Below, piece after piece: positions 10,060 through 20,229 of a DNA stretch of 64,000 nucleotides (position 1 is its first letter; each line of letters opens with the position of its first letter). Both the position numbers and the translations under genes were made by a program. Location of the stretch: contig CM066033.1 in NCBI GenBank assembly GCA_033557465.1, positions 1,357,901,834-1,357,965,833 on the forward strand, given 5' to 3'. The notes beneath the pieces are model-generated. The model had not been told where the DNA came from. It saw nothing but the letters and a program-made list of their open reading frames with translations, and did not search any database. This DNA comes from Ichthyophis bannanicus. Its lineage: Eukaryota; Chordata; Amphibia; Gymnophiona; Ichthyophiidae.

Positions 10060-10946
10060 AAAGATTAATGCCAGCAGCCTGGTTCCATCCCGGTTAAGGT
10101 GAAGCCCATCCCTTCAGAAGAGCCCCTCCTTTCCCCAGAATGTTCCCCAGTTCCTAACAAATCCAAACCCCTCATCTCTGCACCATTGTCTCATCCATGC
10201 ATTGAGACTCCGGAGCTCTGCCTGCCTTTTGGGTCCTGCACGTGGAACGGGAAGCATTTCGGAGAACGCTACCCTGGAAGTTCTGGATTTCAACTTCCTA
10301 CCTAAAAGCCTAAATTTAGCCTCCAGAACCTCCCTACCACATTTTCCTATGTCATTGGTACCGACATGTACCAAGACAGCACACTCCTCCCCAGCACTAT
10401 CTAAGACCTTATCTAGGTGGTGTGTGAGGTCCGCTACCTTCGCACCAGGCAGGCATGTTACCAGGCGATCCTCACGTCCACCAGCCACCCAGCTATCTAT
10501 ATGCCTAATGATCGAATCACCAACTATAATGGCTGTCCTAACCCTTCCCTCATGGGCACATGGCCCTGGAGAAACTTCCTCGGTGCGAGAGGGTTTTACA
10601 TCACCTGAAGGACAGGTCCTAGTTACAGGATCACTTCCTGCCACACCAGGGTGATGCTCTCCTGTCACGTGACCTCTCTCCTCCATGGCAACAGGGATGC
10701 TGCCAGACTGGAGGTGGGACTTCAGGACTATATCCCTGTAGGTCTCGTCTATGTACCTCTCTGTCTTATGTTTTCCAAGTCTGCTACTCTAGCCTATAGA
10801 GAACGGACTCGTTCCCTGAGAGCAAAGAGCTCCTTGCACCTAGTGCACACGTACGATCTCTCACCAACTGGGAGAAAATCATACATGTGACACTCAATGC
10901 AAAAGACTGGAAAGCCCCCATCTCGCTGCTGGACTGCTGACTGCAT
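10060..10946 (-). pseudogene. CR1 ORF1 (zinc-binding N-terminus plus SGNH esterase), broken
   Basis: Minus-strand frame from an ATG at 10946. The N-terminus reads FCIECHMYD and VCTRCKELFALR, a C-x2-C ... C-x2-C zinc-binding module followed by a coiled-coil-like stretch interrupted by stops between about 10800 and 10700. From 10686 to 10114 (190 residues) the frame is open and carries the SGNH/GDSL esterase blocks IIVGDSIIRH (nucleophile Ser), VLVHVGTNDIGK (Asn block) and FSEMLPVP. An in-frame TGA at about 10111 cuts it; immediately after it the same frame continues with RDGLHLNRDG, the Asp-x2-His catalytic block. The esterase ORF1 is known from CR1 elements and is thought to help the ribonucleoprotein interact with lipid or nucleic acid. 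Confidence 0.88.
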
Positions 10947-10960
10947 CTTAATTTTAAGTT

Positions 10961-11220
10961 TTTGTTTATATCTTTAAGTTCTTTACTTACTAAGGGTTGG
11001 TATGGATATTTATACCAATAAAACTGTACCTAATACGTTTAATATACCTTGTTCACCTGAAGCTTAATTAATCTCAGGTCCTTAGTGTATGACTGATTTG
11101 TGTAATGAGCTTCACCTGTCTCTTCTACAACAAACGTCATGATCATATAGCTAAATGTAACATCTTATATAGCTACCAATATGTTTTTTCCTGGCTCACA
11201 GAACCGAGACTTTTTGACTT
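10961..11220. other. CR1 5' flank or UTR, no feature
   Basis: AT-rich stretch beyond the CR1 ORF1 start. It may include the CR1 5' UTR, whose limit I cannot place. No other feature was seen. Confidence 0.35.
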
Positions 11221-11895
11221 TCCGTTCCTTGATATGTTATTAAGGGGCTTGATTCTCATATGAAATATTTAATGGTGTTTGTAGATGTATCGGTAGCATG
11301 TGATGCAATCACGCATTCTATTTTGATTGAAAGACTGCATGAATTTCACATTGGGTCAACCATGATTTCTTGGCTCAATTTGCATCTCAGGAATGGTGAA
11401 CCCTCCAATTGGATGCCTTTTCTTTTGGGAATTGTCAAGGATCATGCCTTTCTGCAAGTCTTTTTACTATTAAAGGCCTCTGTGTCGTATTTTTTGGAAC
11501 AGAGTATTAATTATGTGGCATTGTTCTTCCATTAGGCAAAGATGTCAGTTCCAATTTGTCTAAGATGGAATTATGTATTGTGGTGATTTCCGGTTAACTT
11601 AGCAAAACACAATTTAGAATTGAGTTTCAAGAAATCTGGAGTACTGATAATTAATAGAAATGTATTCTTAATTACACCACAGTAGGTGCAAGTTGGCAAT
11701 ATTCAGTTACCTATGAAGACCGAGAATCACTACATAAGCATGATTATTGACTCAAAATTGTCTTTTAAACTACTAATAAAATCTGCAATGAAAATTGCCT
11801 GATATAAGTTGCATCTTCTATGTCAAAGTAAGCCACATCTTTCTCTACAGGATTTTGAGTTGGTATTACAAGTTATTTTACCCCTTTAGGATTAA
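11221..11895 (+). mobile_element. Decayed L2 RT remnant
   Basis: Plus-strand reading gives KYLMVFVDVSVACDAITHS (a degraded motif A, with LDxSAAFD expected), then ILIERLHEFHIGSTMISWL as in L2. Further on, SFKKSGVLIIN and a late MIIDSKLSFK block match the L2 C-terminal region. Several stops and indels break it, and the YADD region is lost. It is much older than the L2 at 4-6.5 kb. Confidence 0.7.
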
Positions 11896-12330
11896 TAAAC
11901 AACAGTGAAACAGCATAAAAGTTTAAAAACATGAATCTAAACTGTCCCACAATTGGCTGAGCGGCCCGCAAAGATACTGGCAGAAGTGGCACTGACCCCC
12001 GAAGTGATTTCTGGGTGGTGTTCTAGAGCTTCCCCTAATAAATAAAATATGGTAATACATTCATAATAAAAAAATACATAAAAATTAACACCATGACATA
12101 TTTAAAAAGTCACAAAAGAGCAAAAAGTTAGAAAGTTGGTTTTGTTTCTAACTCAAAACTTTAACTCATTCCACATTTTGGGCTCCACAGATGAAAATGT
12201 GCTTGCACTTGTGGTCTCTTTACAAACTATAAAGCTGTAGGAGCAAATTATAACTCCTGTTAACAAGAATGCCAAGAGCACATAGGCTTGCAAATCTGCA
12301 GCCTAGAAGGAAAGAGAATTGGATTTAGCT
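11896..12330. other. Unassigned AT-rich sequence
   Basis: No coding or repeat signature was recognised. Confidence 0.35.
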
Positions 12331-12334
12331 CAGG

Positions 12335-12403
12335 CCTTTCTCAGAAGTTCAAGGTGAGTTACATTCAGGCATTTTCCTGTTTCCAGAGGGCTCGACAATC
12401 TAA
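12335..12403 (-). mobile_element. SINE, tail-side half (split)
   Basis: Reads as the 3' half of a minus-strand tRNA SINE (GTTTCCAGAGGGCTCGACAATCTAA; compare TTAGATTGTGAGCC in the SINEs at 14.86 and 50.75 kb). It breaks off at TAA (12401-12403), where a TIR element begins. The head-side half lies at 14201-14312. Confidence 0.75.
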
Positions 12404-14200
12404 CAGGCTGATGCAGAAACTCTAGCGTGCACTTTCTGCACAGATAGCGTGACATATACACACAAATATGACCGGCGAGTGATGCAGAGAAAGAGATTGA
12501 CATGCACATTGTCTGTGCAAAAAGAGGTGTGCACACAACAGCACCACATGTATTTAAATAATACCGAAATGAGCTGCGCTTATTGAAATGAGATGCTAAT
12601 GAAGTCATCGCCTGATGTGAAGAAACCCATAGAGGATCAGAGAGTGGCGCACAAAGCTCACCATACTCCTCGTAGGTGACGTAAAATTCTGGCACGTGTA
12701 GGAAAAGACAGTTTTAGCGTGTGTTCCGCTGGACAATCATTCCTTTGGCATGAAAATCTTCGGCTTGTCTTTTGCATCTTATCCTTTAGTGGCTTTGCTC
12801 CTTGCATGAGCTACAACTGGGGTAAAAAACAGAACTAAGTGTCACGTGATGTCATACCACTGGGCTGCCGTTAGCACATAAACCCAGGGGATTGGATTAG
12901 GGTCAGGTGGGCTTCTGCAAGGGTTCCAGGACAGAATCTTTGATGGTAGCTATTTTGGATTTATTGGGTATTATTAGAGATAAGGTGCAAACGATGTTGG
13001 TGGTGATGCTCGATCTTTCCGCGACATTTGACCTCATTGACTGGAACCTTTTGGTGGCAAGGTGTAAAGCGTTGGGGATTGTAGATACAGTTCTCCTTTG
13101 GTTATCTTCCTTTTTGTCGGAGTGTCGTTTTTGTGTACACTGGGGACTTGTTTTTCCACCGTCCGGCAGTGTGTTTGTGGAGTTCCGCAAGGGTCTGCCC
13201 TATCTCTTATCCTTTCTAGCATCTTCATGAGTCCGATTGGGGAGATTTGTAGGTGGCGTGGATTGAAGGGGATTTTGTATGCTGATGACATTCACTTGGT
13301 GATTGAGGTACAGGGGGATAAAGCTTTGCTGCTTCAGCGCACGAGATGTTGTCTTGAGGACACTGCGGTTTGGCTCGCATAGCACCGGTTTGTTCTAACT
13401 ATTGCCAAGTCAGAGGTCCTATTATGTGGGACGCTAGCCGAGGAGAGTTTAAAGACTAGTTTATCCATTGGGGGGTTCATCTACTGTGGAAAAGTGAGAT
13501 CCATGATTTAGAGATGGTACTGGATGTGGAACTGTGATTTCAGAAATAAATCTCGAAAATGGTTCAGTAAACGTTTGGGCTTTTAAGACTGGTTCATCAA
13601 TTACGGCCTTATCTAGAACAGGACGTACTTGGCCAGGTTGACCAAGCATTAATACTTTCTTAACTTGATTATTGTATTGCATTATATGTTCAAAAATTAC
13701 AGGTGCTTCAAAATTCAGCGGCCCTGGTTATTTTTGGTTTTCATTGGCAGTGGTATGAGTCCAGTCAGGCTTTGCACACAGCTGGAGCCCGGATGCTGCA
13801 GGTTCCAGGGCCGAGCCAGGCCCCATTGCAGCAATGGCACACACGTTTATTTTCTGTGGCTGTTATGGAACTCCCTTCCAATAGTACTACGTTCTGAGTT
13901 TCAAAATCTTCCTTTTTCCTACAACCCCCCTCTTAAGTTAGGGGAGTGGTGAGGTGGCAGCAGCAGTGAGGTAGTTTTTTTTGGGTTGTAGGGGACTGAT
14001 AAAAGGCAGGGGAGTCGAGTTTGGGACACGTCTATCATCGGCACATGCATTGCCCCTCCCTCCCTACTTTGCGCATACCTTATTTGCATATGCTTCCCTT
14101 GCTCCATATCAGCATATAACTTTTGCCATACTCGCGCACTACAAAATCGTGTGCACCGCTCGTAGCAGTGACTTCAATGCCAGCTTTCTGCATCAACCTG
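12404..14200. mobile_element. 1.8-kb TIR element inserted in a SINE, carrying an L2 remnant
   Basis: Termini CAGGCTGATGCAGAAA and TTTCTGCATCAACCTG are inverted repeats of ~16 bp with one mismatch. TAA sits directly outside both ends (12401-12403, 14201-14203), fitting a 3-bp target duplication of the PIF/Harbinger type. The insert splits a SINE whose two halves fit together across it. No transposase frame is seen; the interior includes an L2 RT remnant (12905-13930). Either the LINE piece was carried by the element or the LINE inserted into a smaller MITE later. Confidence 0.7.
12905..13930 (+). pseudogene. L2-clade RT remnant, second subfamily
   Basis: Two overlapping plus-strand frames. 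The first (12907-13230) has GF-x-KGSRTESLMVAILD, VVMLDLSATFDLIDWNLLVARC (motif A) and ALGIVDTVLLW. The second (13098-13382) has CGVPQGSALS, IFMSPIGEICR and ILYADDIHLVI (YADD intact, at about 13274-13285). A frameshift separates them. Beyond 13385 the frame decays: MLQNSAALVIFG at 13703 matches the QNSAARLI block of the L2 C-terminus. This subfamily is distinct from the L2 at 4-6.5 kb (motif A context DLIDW rather than DSVHH). Confidence 0.82.
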
Positions 14201-14312
14201 TAAATTTGCACCTCCGACAAGAGAACGATTAACTTGCCCAAGATCACAAGGAGTACCGCTAGGATTTGAACCTGGCTTCCGGCCTACTGCTCTAACTATC
14301 AGGCTAAGAGAA
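14201..14312 (-). mobile_element. SINE, head-side half (split)
   Basis: Minus-strand SINE head: AACTTGCCCAAGATCACAAGG, then a B box (GGATTTGAACC as written on the plus strand) and an A-box region (CTCTAACTATCAGGCTA). It continues the half at 12335-12403, interrupted by the TIR element. Confidence 0.78.
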
Positions 14313-14750
14313 AGATCACTTAATGAAAAATGAAATAACAATTTGTCAATTGGACACCAGCATGTGTACAGTAGGGTAATTCTGCAACAGGAAGCCTTGT
14401 TAAAGTGAATAAGTGGCTAGGAATGCTCATCAATCCAAGGTGCGATCACTTGCACTGGCCATAGAGCTGGTGGAAATGCCCATGCCTAGATTTCTAGAGA
14501 AAATGCATAAAGTTCAGTATACGATTTTATAATTTTCACATGTGACTTTGCGCTCTACCCACATTCCACCCAAACTCGGCCCCTCTGCATGCCCACAGTG
14601 AAAGTACACGCCATGCTCATGCTTATTTTGCTTTCTTGTTCAATACTATTTTATTATTAAATATCAAACCAGACCCTGGTAAGAAGTAGATGGCAGATGG
14701 TTCTATCTCAGCCCACCCAGCCCTCCCCATGCTGCAAAAACACACAACCG
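14313..14750. other. Unassigned sequence
   Basis: No recognisable gene or repeat boundary was seen. Some segments resemble diffuse MITE-like sequence. Confidence 0.3.
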
Positions 14751-14754
14751 TGGT

Positions 14755-14962
14755 GTGGAGAATAGCATAGTGATAAGAGCAGCATTCAAATCCCACCATC
14801 ATGTCTTGTGTCTTTAGACAAGTCACTTAACCCTCCATTGCCTTGATACAAACTTAGATTGTGAGCCCTCTGGGGACAGAGCAAGAACTACAATACCCGA
14901 TTGTAACTTGCCTTAAACTACTACTGGAAAAGTGTGAGCTAAATACTGCAAATAAATAAAAT
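14755..14962 (+). mobile_element. tRNA-derived SINE with L2-like tail
   Basis: Head GAATAGCATAGTGATAAGAGCAGC (A box region), B-box-like ATTCAAATCCC, core GTCTTTAGACAAGTCACTTAACCCTCC, then TTAGATTGTGAGCCCTCTGGGGACAG and an AAATAAATAAA end. The tail lacks a clear AAACCGC hairpin, so this is a diverged copy of the type seen at 50.6 and 59.3 kb. Confidence 0.75.
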
Positions 14963-15039
14963 ATATCTTGCTCAGAACTATTCAGATATTACAGGAACTG
15001 TGCTTAGATGTGCTCATAAAGATATTCCATAACTGGAGA

Positions 15040-15875
15040 ACAAGGGGGTCATTTTAGAAGCTCCATCCATGCTTTGGATGTCCAAAAATGAGCTTAAAGA
15101 TATCTCCAAAGCCATTTTAGAAGTGGGGTGCGCTTAACTCCACCTATTGAGGTGACTGGTGCACCCACTCTAACTGCAGTATTGACAGTTAGCGTTTGAT
15201 ATGTCCCCCCCCCCTACACTAACTGCAATATGTCCGCCACACCCAGTATCTGTCCCTAAGCCACGCATTCCCCATGTACTCCTGCCAGAATTCTGTACAC
15301 AATGGTGGTCATTTTAAAAGCCTTATCCATGATTTGGATGTCCAAAAATGTGTGTGCAGATGTCCAAATTGTGGGGACATCCCCAGAGGCATTTCACAAA
15401 CCTTGTCTGGAGATGTCTCCAGAGCAAGAATGTCCAAGTGGGATGGGCTATGGTGGAGGCATGTCCAGAGAGGGGCGATAGACACAGATGTCCCTGATCA
15501 ATTTCAGAACCACGGAGATGTCTGCATCTGTGGCTATGTTTAGACCTGTTCCAGACATGAACAGGTAGGAAAGTGCTCGTTTGGGCTCTATATCAACTGT
15601 AGGGTATAGAGAAGATGGCACTCCACCACCCCATACCCTCCACAATCACAGTCCTATTTTTTGCATCACTGGGAAATTTCGTGTGCGTTTGAACCACCAC
15701 CGCCTTCTCTTAAACGTTCTCAGTTTTGGAAACATCCTGCAGATATCCATATTGGAAATGTCCAATTTATGACATTCTGCCCAAATGTGGATGTGTCTGC
15801 TTATTTATAGCCATTCTGCTTTTGATGTCCCTGATGGCACTTATATCTTGGATGCCCTTTGTAAAATGTGCTTTC
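15040..15875. repeat. MITE-like repeat rich in GATGTCC/GGACATC, copy 1
   Basis: Starts GGGGTCATTTTAGAAGCTCC and restarts at 15306 (GGTCATTTTAAAAGCC). GATGTCC/GGACATC words recur in both orientations. The right end passes into TTTGTAAAATGTGCTTTC, a possible degraded inverse terminus. It resembles 49800-50410, which begins TTATTCTAGAAGCC and ends CTCCTTCTAAAATTCC. No coding content. Confidence 0.5.
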
Positions 15876-16185
15876 ACAATTCAAATTTTTCCACTTTTTG
15901 TGATATCTTTTCTGTATTGTATTTTAAATGACGAATCACTCAAAAACAATATGCCTTGCTACTTGGCCATCAAAGCTTGCATAATTTAGGCCTTTTGACA
16001 CAGAAGTTTGAATTTTTTGTTTCATAGGACTCCAGCAGGAGTAATCACCTCAGCACATGATTGGCAGTTAGAATAAATCAGCACGCAGTAACTTTCATAC
16101 CTCTGTGGTAACAGTTATGCTGGGCCCTTGCGCACAGCTACTATGTGCAAAAATGTGCTTTTACTGCTCCTTGCACTTGAGTAAA

Positions 16186-16285
16186 TGCAGAGTTAAGTAA
16201 TTTGCTTGGGATCACGGCAAGCAGCAGTGATATTTAAACTGAGCTTCTCTGGTCTTCAGTCCACTGCTCTAACCTTGAGGTTAGA
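16186..16285 (-). mobile_element. SINE fragment
   Basis: Minus-strand SINE head and core: AGTTAAGTAATTTGCTTGGGATCAC, a weak B box and GTCCACTGCTCTAACC (A-box side). The tail is absent. Confidence 0.6.
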
Positions 16286-16318
16286 AAGATTGTGCATGAT
16301 GCTATTTAGCAATGTTTA

Positions 16319-16398
16319 TATATCACTTTTCACCAGGTTGAAGCGGTGTACATTTAGGTACAGAATATATTTCCCTTGTCCCTGAAGGGCTCACGATC
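16319..16398 (-). mobile_element. SINE tail fragment, truncated by L2 3' end
   Basis: Minus SINE 3' portion with AAGCGGTGTACAT and CCCTGAAGGGCTCACGATCT, broken off where an (ATTT)n tail begins. Confidence 0.6.
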
Positions 16399-16560
16399 TT
16401 ATTTATTTATTTATTTATTTACAGTCTCATCTATACCGCGCTATTCGGCATCAGCGCGGTTTACATACAACAACTTACACATCCCATTAGCTGATTTGTG
16501 TTTACATTGAACAAGGTAATAGAACTTGGATAACAAGGGCTGAATCTGTGCTGAATATCT
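16399..16560 (-). mobile_element. L2-type 3' end
   Basis: (TTTA)n run at 16399-16422 followed by ATACCGCGC...GCGCGGTTTACAT, the diagnostic 3' hairpin plus AAAT tail of L2-driven elements, on the minus strand. The length of the insert beyond the hairpin is uncertain. Confidence 0.65.
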
Positions 16561-16879
16561 GTTACATAGTTAGCCACAGCGGCCAGTATTAAAAAAATGC
16601 TGACCATAGTGGCTAAATATTGACCCCTTTGTTTTTTTGCTTCTATTTCTTAATTCATATTTCCGTGCATTCAAGTCAACTAACACCACAACCTCATTAC
16701 TCTATGCAACTTTTATCGTTTCTGTATGCTATACTGTAAAGTGCCACTAGATGGAGCCCCTTCACTGTCTTTACATTGTCTATTTGAAACCACAAAGCAT
16801 ACGCACAGGGAAAAACATTTTGGTTCACTTTAGGCCTCTTCCCCCTCACTTGGTTTGCAGCTTGTCGTGCTGTGAGGGC

Positions 16880-17117
16880 TTGTGTGCATCAGTGATGCTG
16901 AGAGCTAAACTAAAACCCAATGGATAGTTACAACAAAACAAATTGTGCTGTAGTGCTGGAAGATGAGACCCCCAGGTCGGAAGGCACTCAACTAGCTACT
17001 GGGGAAGAGCTGAAGACTTTTCAGAGTAAAGCCAGCATTTATGACAATTTAGGATAGCTATCCAGAGGGTCGCCATGAGTCGACTCCGACTCGACGGCAC
17101 TTAACAACAACAACAAG
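16880..17117 (+). mobile_element. RTE (BovB-like) 3' end
   Basis: Ends AGGGTCGCCATGAGTCG, a short inverted CGACTCGACGGCACTT and (AAC)n, matching the RTE 3' end at 46.49-46.55 kb. The upstream part (TGCTGGAAGATGAGACCCCC) precedes it in a way that fits an RTE C-terminal or RTE-mobilised sequence. It is truncated, with no RT motif. Confidence 0.8.
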
Positions 17118-17613
17118 GCCTCTTCCCCACTTTTAAGAACTTTTTCATTTAATAGCAAAAAAACATTTTGAAAATGTGCTAGAACTTTTTAACACATGAA
17201 AATTGAGCACAATGCTCGTTAATTCATTGGTGAACAAGTGTTAAGCCAATTCTACAGGCATTAAATTATTTAAAGCAGTCACATGTTACAGGTTTGAATT
17301 ATAGATTTGATATCAAGACAAGATTTAAGATGTGATCAACAATCTCACAGAGTCTGCATATCTTTCAGCATACATCATTTTCTTTGTAGGGGGAGAAGGG
17401 CAAGGTTTTACCCTGAAACACATGTATGCCTGAGTCAAAACATATACATTTTGCAATTTTATGGATCTGCAGCTGTTTGATAAGTGTTGCTAGCAGCTAG
17501 TAACATACAGCCCTGATCAGGATTATAGACTTCAGAGAGCTGGAGGGTGTAGAGGGAAAAGCATTTGCTATCCACCGCAGGACGAACAGCAGACAGATGC
17601 AATTGTTTTAAGT

Positions 17614-17750
17614 AGGAAAACCTGTATCCCCTAAAAATTATTTTACACATTTTCTTCAAAAACAGATATTTAAAATGTAATTGAGGGGAAGAAAAAGACC
17701 TCAGAGACTGATGTTGAGGCTAAAAAAGCTTCTCGTGTCTTCTATCAGTG
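17614..17750 (+). repeat. Direct repeat L (putative Penelope pseudo-LTR)
   Basis: About 135 bp from AGGAAAACCTGTATCCCC through CTCAGAGACTGATGTT to CTTCTATCAGTGG, repeated in the same orientation at 22521-22661 with a few mismatches and small indels. The pair lies to either side of the minus-strand Penelope-like remnant; copy R directly precedes the plus-strand one. Penelope-like elements often carry such pseudo-LTRs, but the assignment is inference. Confidence 0.65.
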
Positions 17751-18366
17751 GTTATTAAAAAAACCTCCATATACCACAATCAACACTTTCCCTTAATTAC
17801 TTCAACATGGAAATTACTTCACGTGGAATACTTCCATGTCAAACATCAATCAGTCTATGCACGTTCACTTTCCCTTCACCCCTATAACCAAAGAATGTTA
17901 CTAGGAATCATCCACAAGAACCATCTAACTTCGAAGGACAGGGCTCCAAGCATTCAAACCCACTCTCGCTGTACGAAGAACTCATGCATCATTCATAGAT
18001 ATAACAACTCACGTAAAACCAAACACGCGACACAAACTACTGCAAACCCTACAAGATCCAATGTGCTATTGTCCCGATGTTGTCACTGCCCTCACTTCAT
18101 TCACTGCAGCGATATCCCATAACTATCCAAATATCCTTATTTATATATCAACTCCAAGCGCACAAAAAACCCAGACGTACAGATATTAACACAGCTATAC
18201 TGAGTTTCATAAGTATCACAGTCTGCTTGCCGCAGTGAAACTCATAACGTCTAAACTGCAGTCACACTGCATGTGTTCAATGTAAACTGTTCCTTATATT
18301 CCACGTAAACCATTTTGACTGGTAGAAAAACATCATATTAAAACCTGTTAAATAAATAAATAAACA
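17751..18366 (+). mobile_element. Sequence ending in an L2-like tail
   Basis: The right end reads ATGTAAACTG ... CGTAAACC ... TTAAATAAATAAATAAA (18346-18364), like L2-type 3' ends. The body has a 124-residue frame (17748-18122) of no recognised family. It may be a 3'-part L2 or SINE inserted near the Penelope remnant. Confidence 0.4.
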
Positions 18367-18568
18367 TGCACCTATATAAAGGGAGAGTCACTCAGCCAAT
18401 CAAAAATGAGCCAATGCAAACTCACACACATTGACCCAGTCATGCAAGTGTGCATACAAACCAAGCCCATTCATAAGAAACACCTTTTAAATACAGCTAG
18501 CCACTACAAAAACATCAGTACCCTCTGCACACTGAGCCAACCATGCCCGTGCCTTGCACAAAAGTATA

Positions 18569-18780
18569 CAGGGTGGCCCAAAAAGAGTGAGAACATCTCG
18601 TAAATTAAAAGCTTAAATAGTTTACTTATTTACCTTTTTTAGCTACATAACATCTTTATTCCGACAATTTCCGCTCGCCATCTTTGTTTTTTTAATTTGT
18701 CAATCGTTTACATCTGTCTTTTTGAATTTTTAAATAACTTATATGCTACGAGATGGTCTCACTTTTTTTGGGCCACCCTG
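18569..18780. mobile_element. Mariner-like MITE, copy 1
   Basis: 212 bp bounded by TA on both sides (18567-18568, 18781-18782). Termini CAGGGTGGCCCAAAAAGAGT and the inverse of CAGGGTGGCCCAAAAAAAGT; the inverted similarity extends to about 34 bp (GTGAGA, ATCTCGTA). No transposase. A second copy in opposite orientation is at 61770-61979. Confidence 0.9.
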
Positions 18781-18816
18781 TATATAAGACCACCCACATA
18801 CCTTGTCACAACAAGA

Positions 18817-19404
18817 TCATATACACATGAACCAATCAATCTGACCATTCAAACCATTTGGCTCCACTATACTCAGGCAGTGGATCCAGTCCCTCGCATA
18901 CTGGGCCAGGTATAGATAGGCTATGGAAGGGGCCATTGTGGCATCCATTGCTACCCCAGAGATCAGTTTAAAAAATTCACCACTAAACATACAACAATTC
19001 TCCATCAGGGCAATCCGGGCAACACTGATAATAAAAGTCATGAGAACCATTCCCCACTGTGGTCTATAATCCAAGGCTTCCCTAATAGTGTCCAAAGCCC
19101 TACACTGTGGTATTTGAGTATGCAGAGGGGACACATCCATGGTGACAAGGATCACATCCTCTAATTCATGACTCTTCTCATAGTGCGCTAACAATGTCAA
19201 AAAATGAGTAGTGCCTTGAACATATGACAGAATGACGGGAACCATTTGCTTCAAATACGAATCAACATAAGCAGATAATGTTTCAAGTAAGGAACCCCTG
19301 GCCGAGACAATTGGTCTAACCAGAGGGGAGGGAAGGTTCCAAAGATCCTTATAAATCTTTGGAAGTATATATAGAACCAGAACCTTTGGATGTGGTGGGT
19401 TCAA
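18817..19404 (-). pseudogene. Penelope-like RT fragment
   Basis: 195-residue frame with VLYILPKIYKDL (18-21 of the typical FYxLPKIHK block), RPIVSARGSLLETLSAYVDSYL, TTHFLTLL, ILVTMDVSPLHTQIPQ (motif A; usually DVxSLYTNIP) and MAPSIAYLYLAQYARDWI. These blocks in this order define Penelope-like RTs, which are distinct from LINE RTs. The reading continues upstream of the Met (GDFTKDAFEKGLLK) after a stop. The following RT motif with the catalytic DD pair is missing, so the copy is dead. Confidence 0.8.
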
Positions 19405-19764
19405 AAAAGCATATTCCTTCTATTTCAAAAGTCCTTTCTCAAAAGCATCCTTGGTGAAATCACCTATGACAGATTGCAAAAACGGAATGGGATCAATATC
19501 TAATCTCGTATACACTGCACAATCAGTCAGTTGTAGTATACCTCTTGTTTTTATTTGGAGGCATCCATAATCATGACCACTCTGCCCCGTCAGCTGTCAT
19601 GATGACTAAATCTTCATCCACCTTCAACTCAACTAAGGGCTTGCTGCTGCATCTTTGTCAGATGCTGTTTCATCCAACACGTATTCCGTGTCTCCATCAA
19701 TTCAACCTGCCGCAACCCAGCTTGCTTGAAAGTCTGGACCACTGGATGTACAGGGCCAGGAAGT

Positions 19765-19778
19765 GTGCATGCAGATTT
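19765..19778. repeat. Target-site duplication, left copy
   Basis: GTGCATGCAGATTT here equals 21382-21395 exactly. The 14-bp perfect repeat brackets the L1-type element 19779-21381. Confidence 0.93.
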
Positions 19779-20020
19779 TTTTTTTTCATTTATTATTTAT
19801 TTATTTTCAAAACAACTCACAAGATACATCCTGTTACAGTAAAGAATAATCAAAGGAAAACACAACAATCAATACAGCATTGGGAAAACCCATAGCCCAC
19901 AGTATTAATAAAGTAATTATTCACTAGCCCACAAAGAATGGGGGAAACCAGACACAAATCTAAGGAAATAATTTTAGGAAATATAACACGAGAAGGAGCT
20001 ATACTTATAAATCCCGAATA

Positions 20021-20224
20021 TTAAGCTAGAGGAGCGCTCCGACCTACTATGAACTGGGTTAGATGGGAAGGCTCAAAAAAGATATAACTAACACCCAGAT
20101 ATTTAACTAGACAGCGACATGGATATCTAAGGAAAAAGAGACCTCCCAGTTGTAGAACCTGGGGTCTAAGCAACAAAAACTGCTGTCTGCGCTTCTGTGT
20201 GGCCTTTGAGACGTCTGGAAACAT
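20021..20224 (-). pseudogene. L1-type ORF1 C-terminal domain, out of frame with the rest
   Basis: 67-residue frame MFPDVSKATQKRRQQFLLLRP and later KYLGVSYIFFEPSHL: the basic C-terminal domain of L1 ORF1p (FPD...RR..FL.LRP is the usual core). It follows the 353-residue frame directly, separated by a small indel at about 20225-20232. It ends the ORF1 coding region. Confidence 0.85.
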
Positions 20225-20229
20225 CCTGA

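Larger units (their letters stand above)
6843..10960 (-). mobile_element. Near full-length CR1 LINE
   Basis: A ~4.1-kb CR1 element on the minus strand. The 3' end is at about 6843, with repeated CATAAGAA units (TTCTTATG in sense), no poly(A), and the 3' UTR core GGTCTGACCCAGTATGGCAT. It carries ORF1 (esterase-type) at 10060-10946 and ORF2 (EN, RT) at 7030-9994. Damage is light: a frameshift between the EN and RT frames near 8735-8799 and several stops in ORF1. Other 3' ends of the same subfamily are at 30522, 33820, 38245 and 57561. Confidence 0.92.

Noticed and set aside
7487..10654. Plus-strand frames opposite the CR1 (for example 8363-8827, 9678-10061, 10202-10654)
   Set aside because: Antisense shadows of CR1 ORF2 and ORF1.
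18817..19404. Retrovirus or LTR-retrotransposon RT
   Set aside because: The LPKIYK, RPIVS and DVSPLHTQIP block order is Penelope-like; no protease, integrase or LTR polypurine features are seen.
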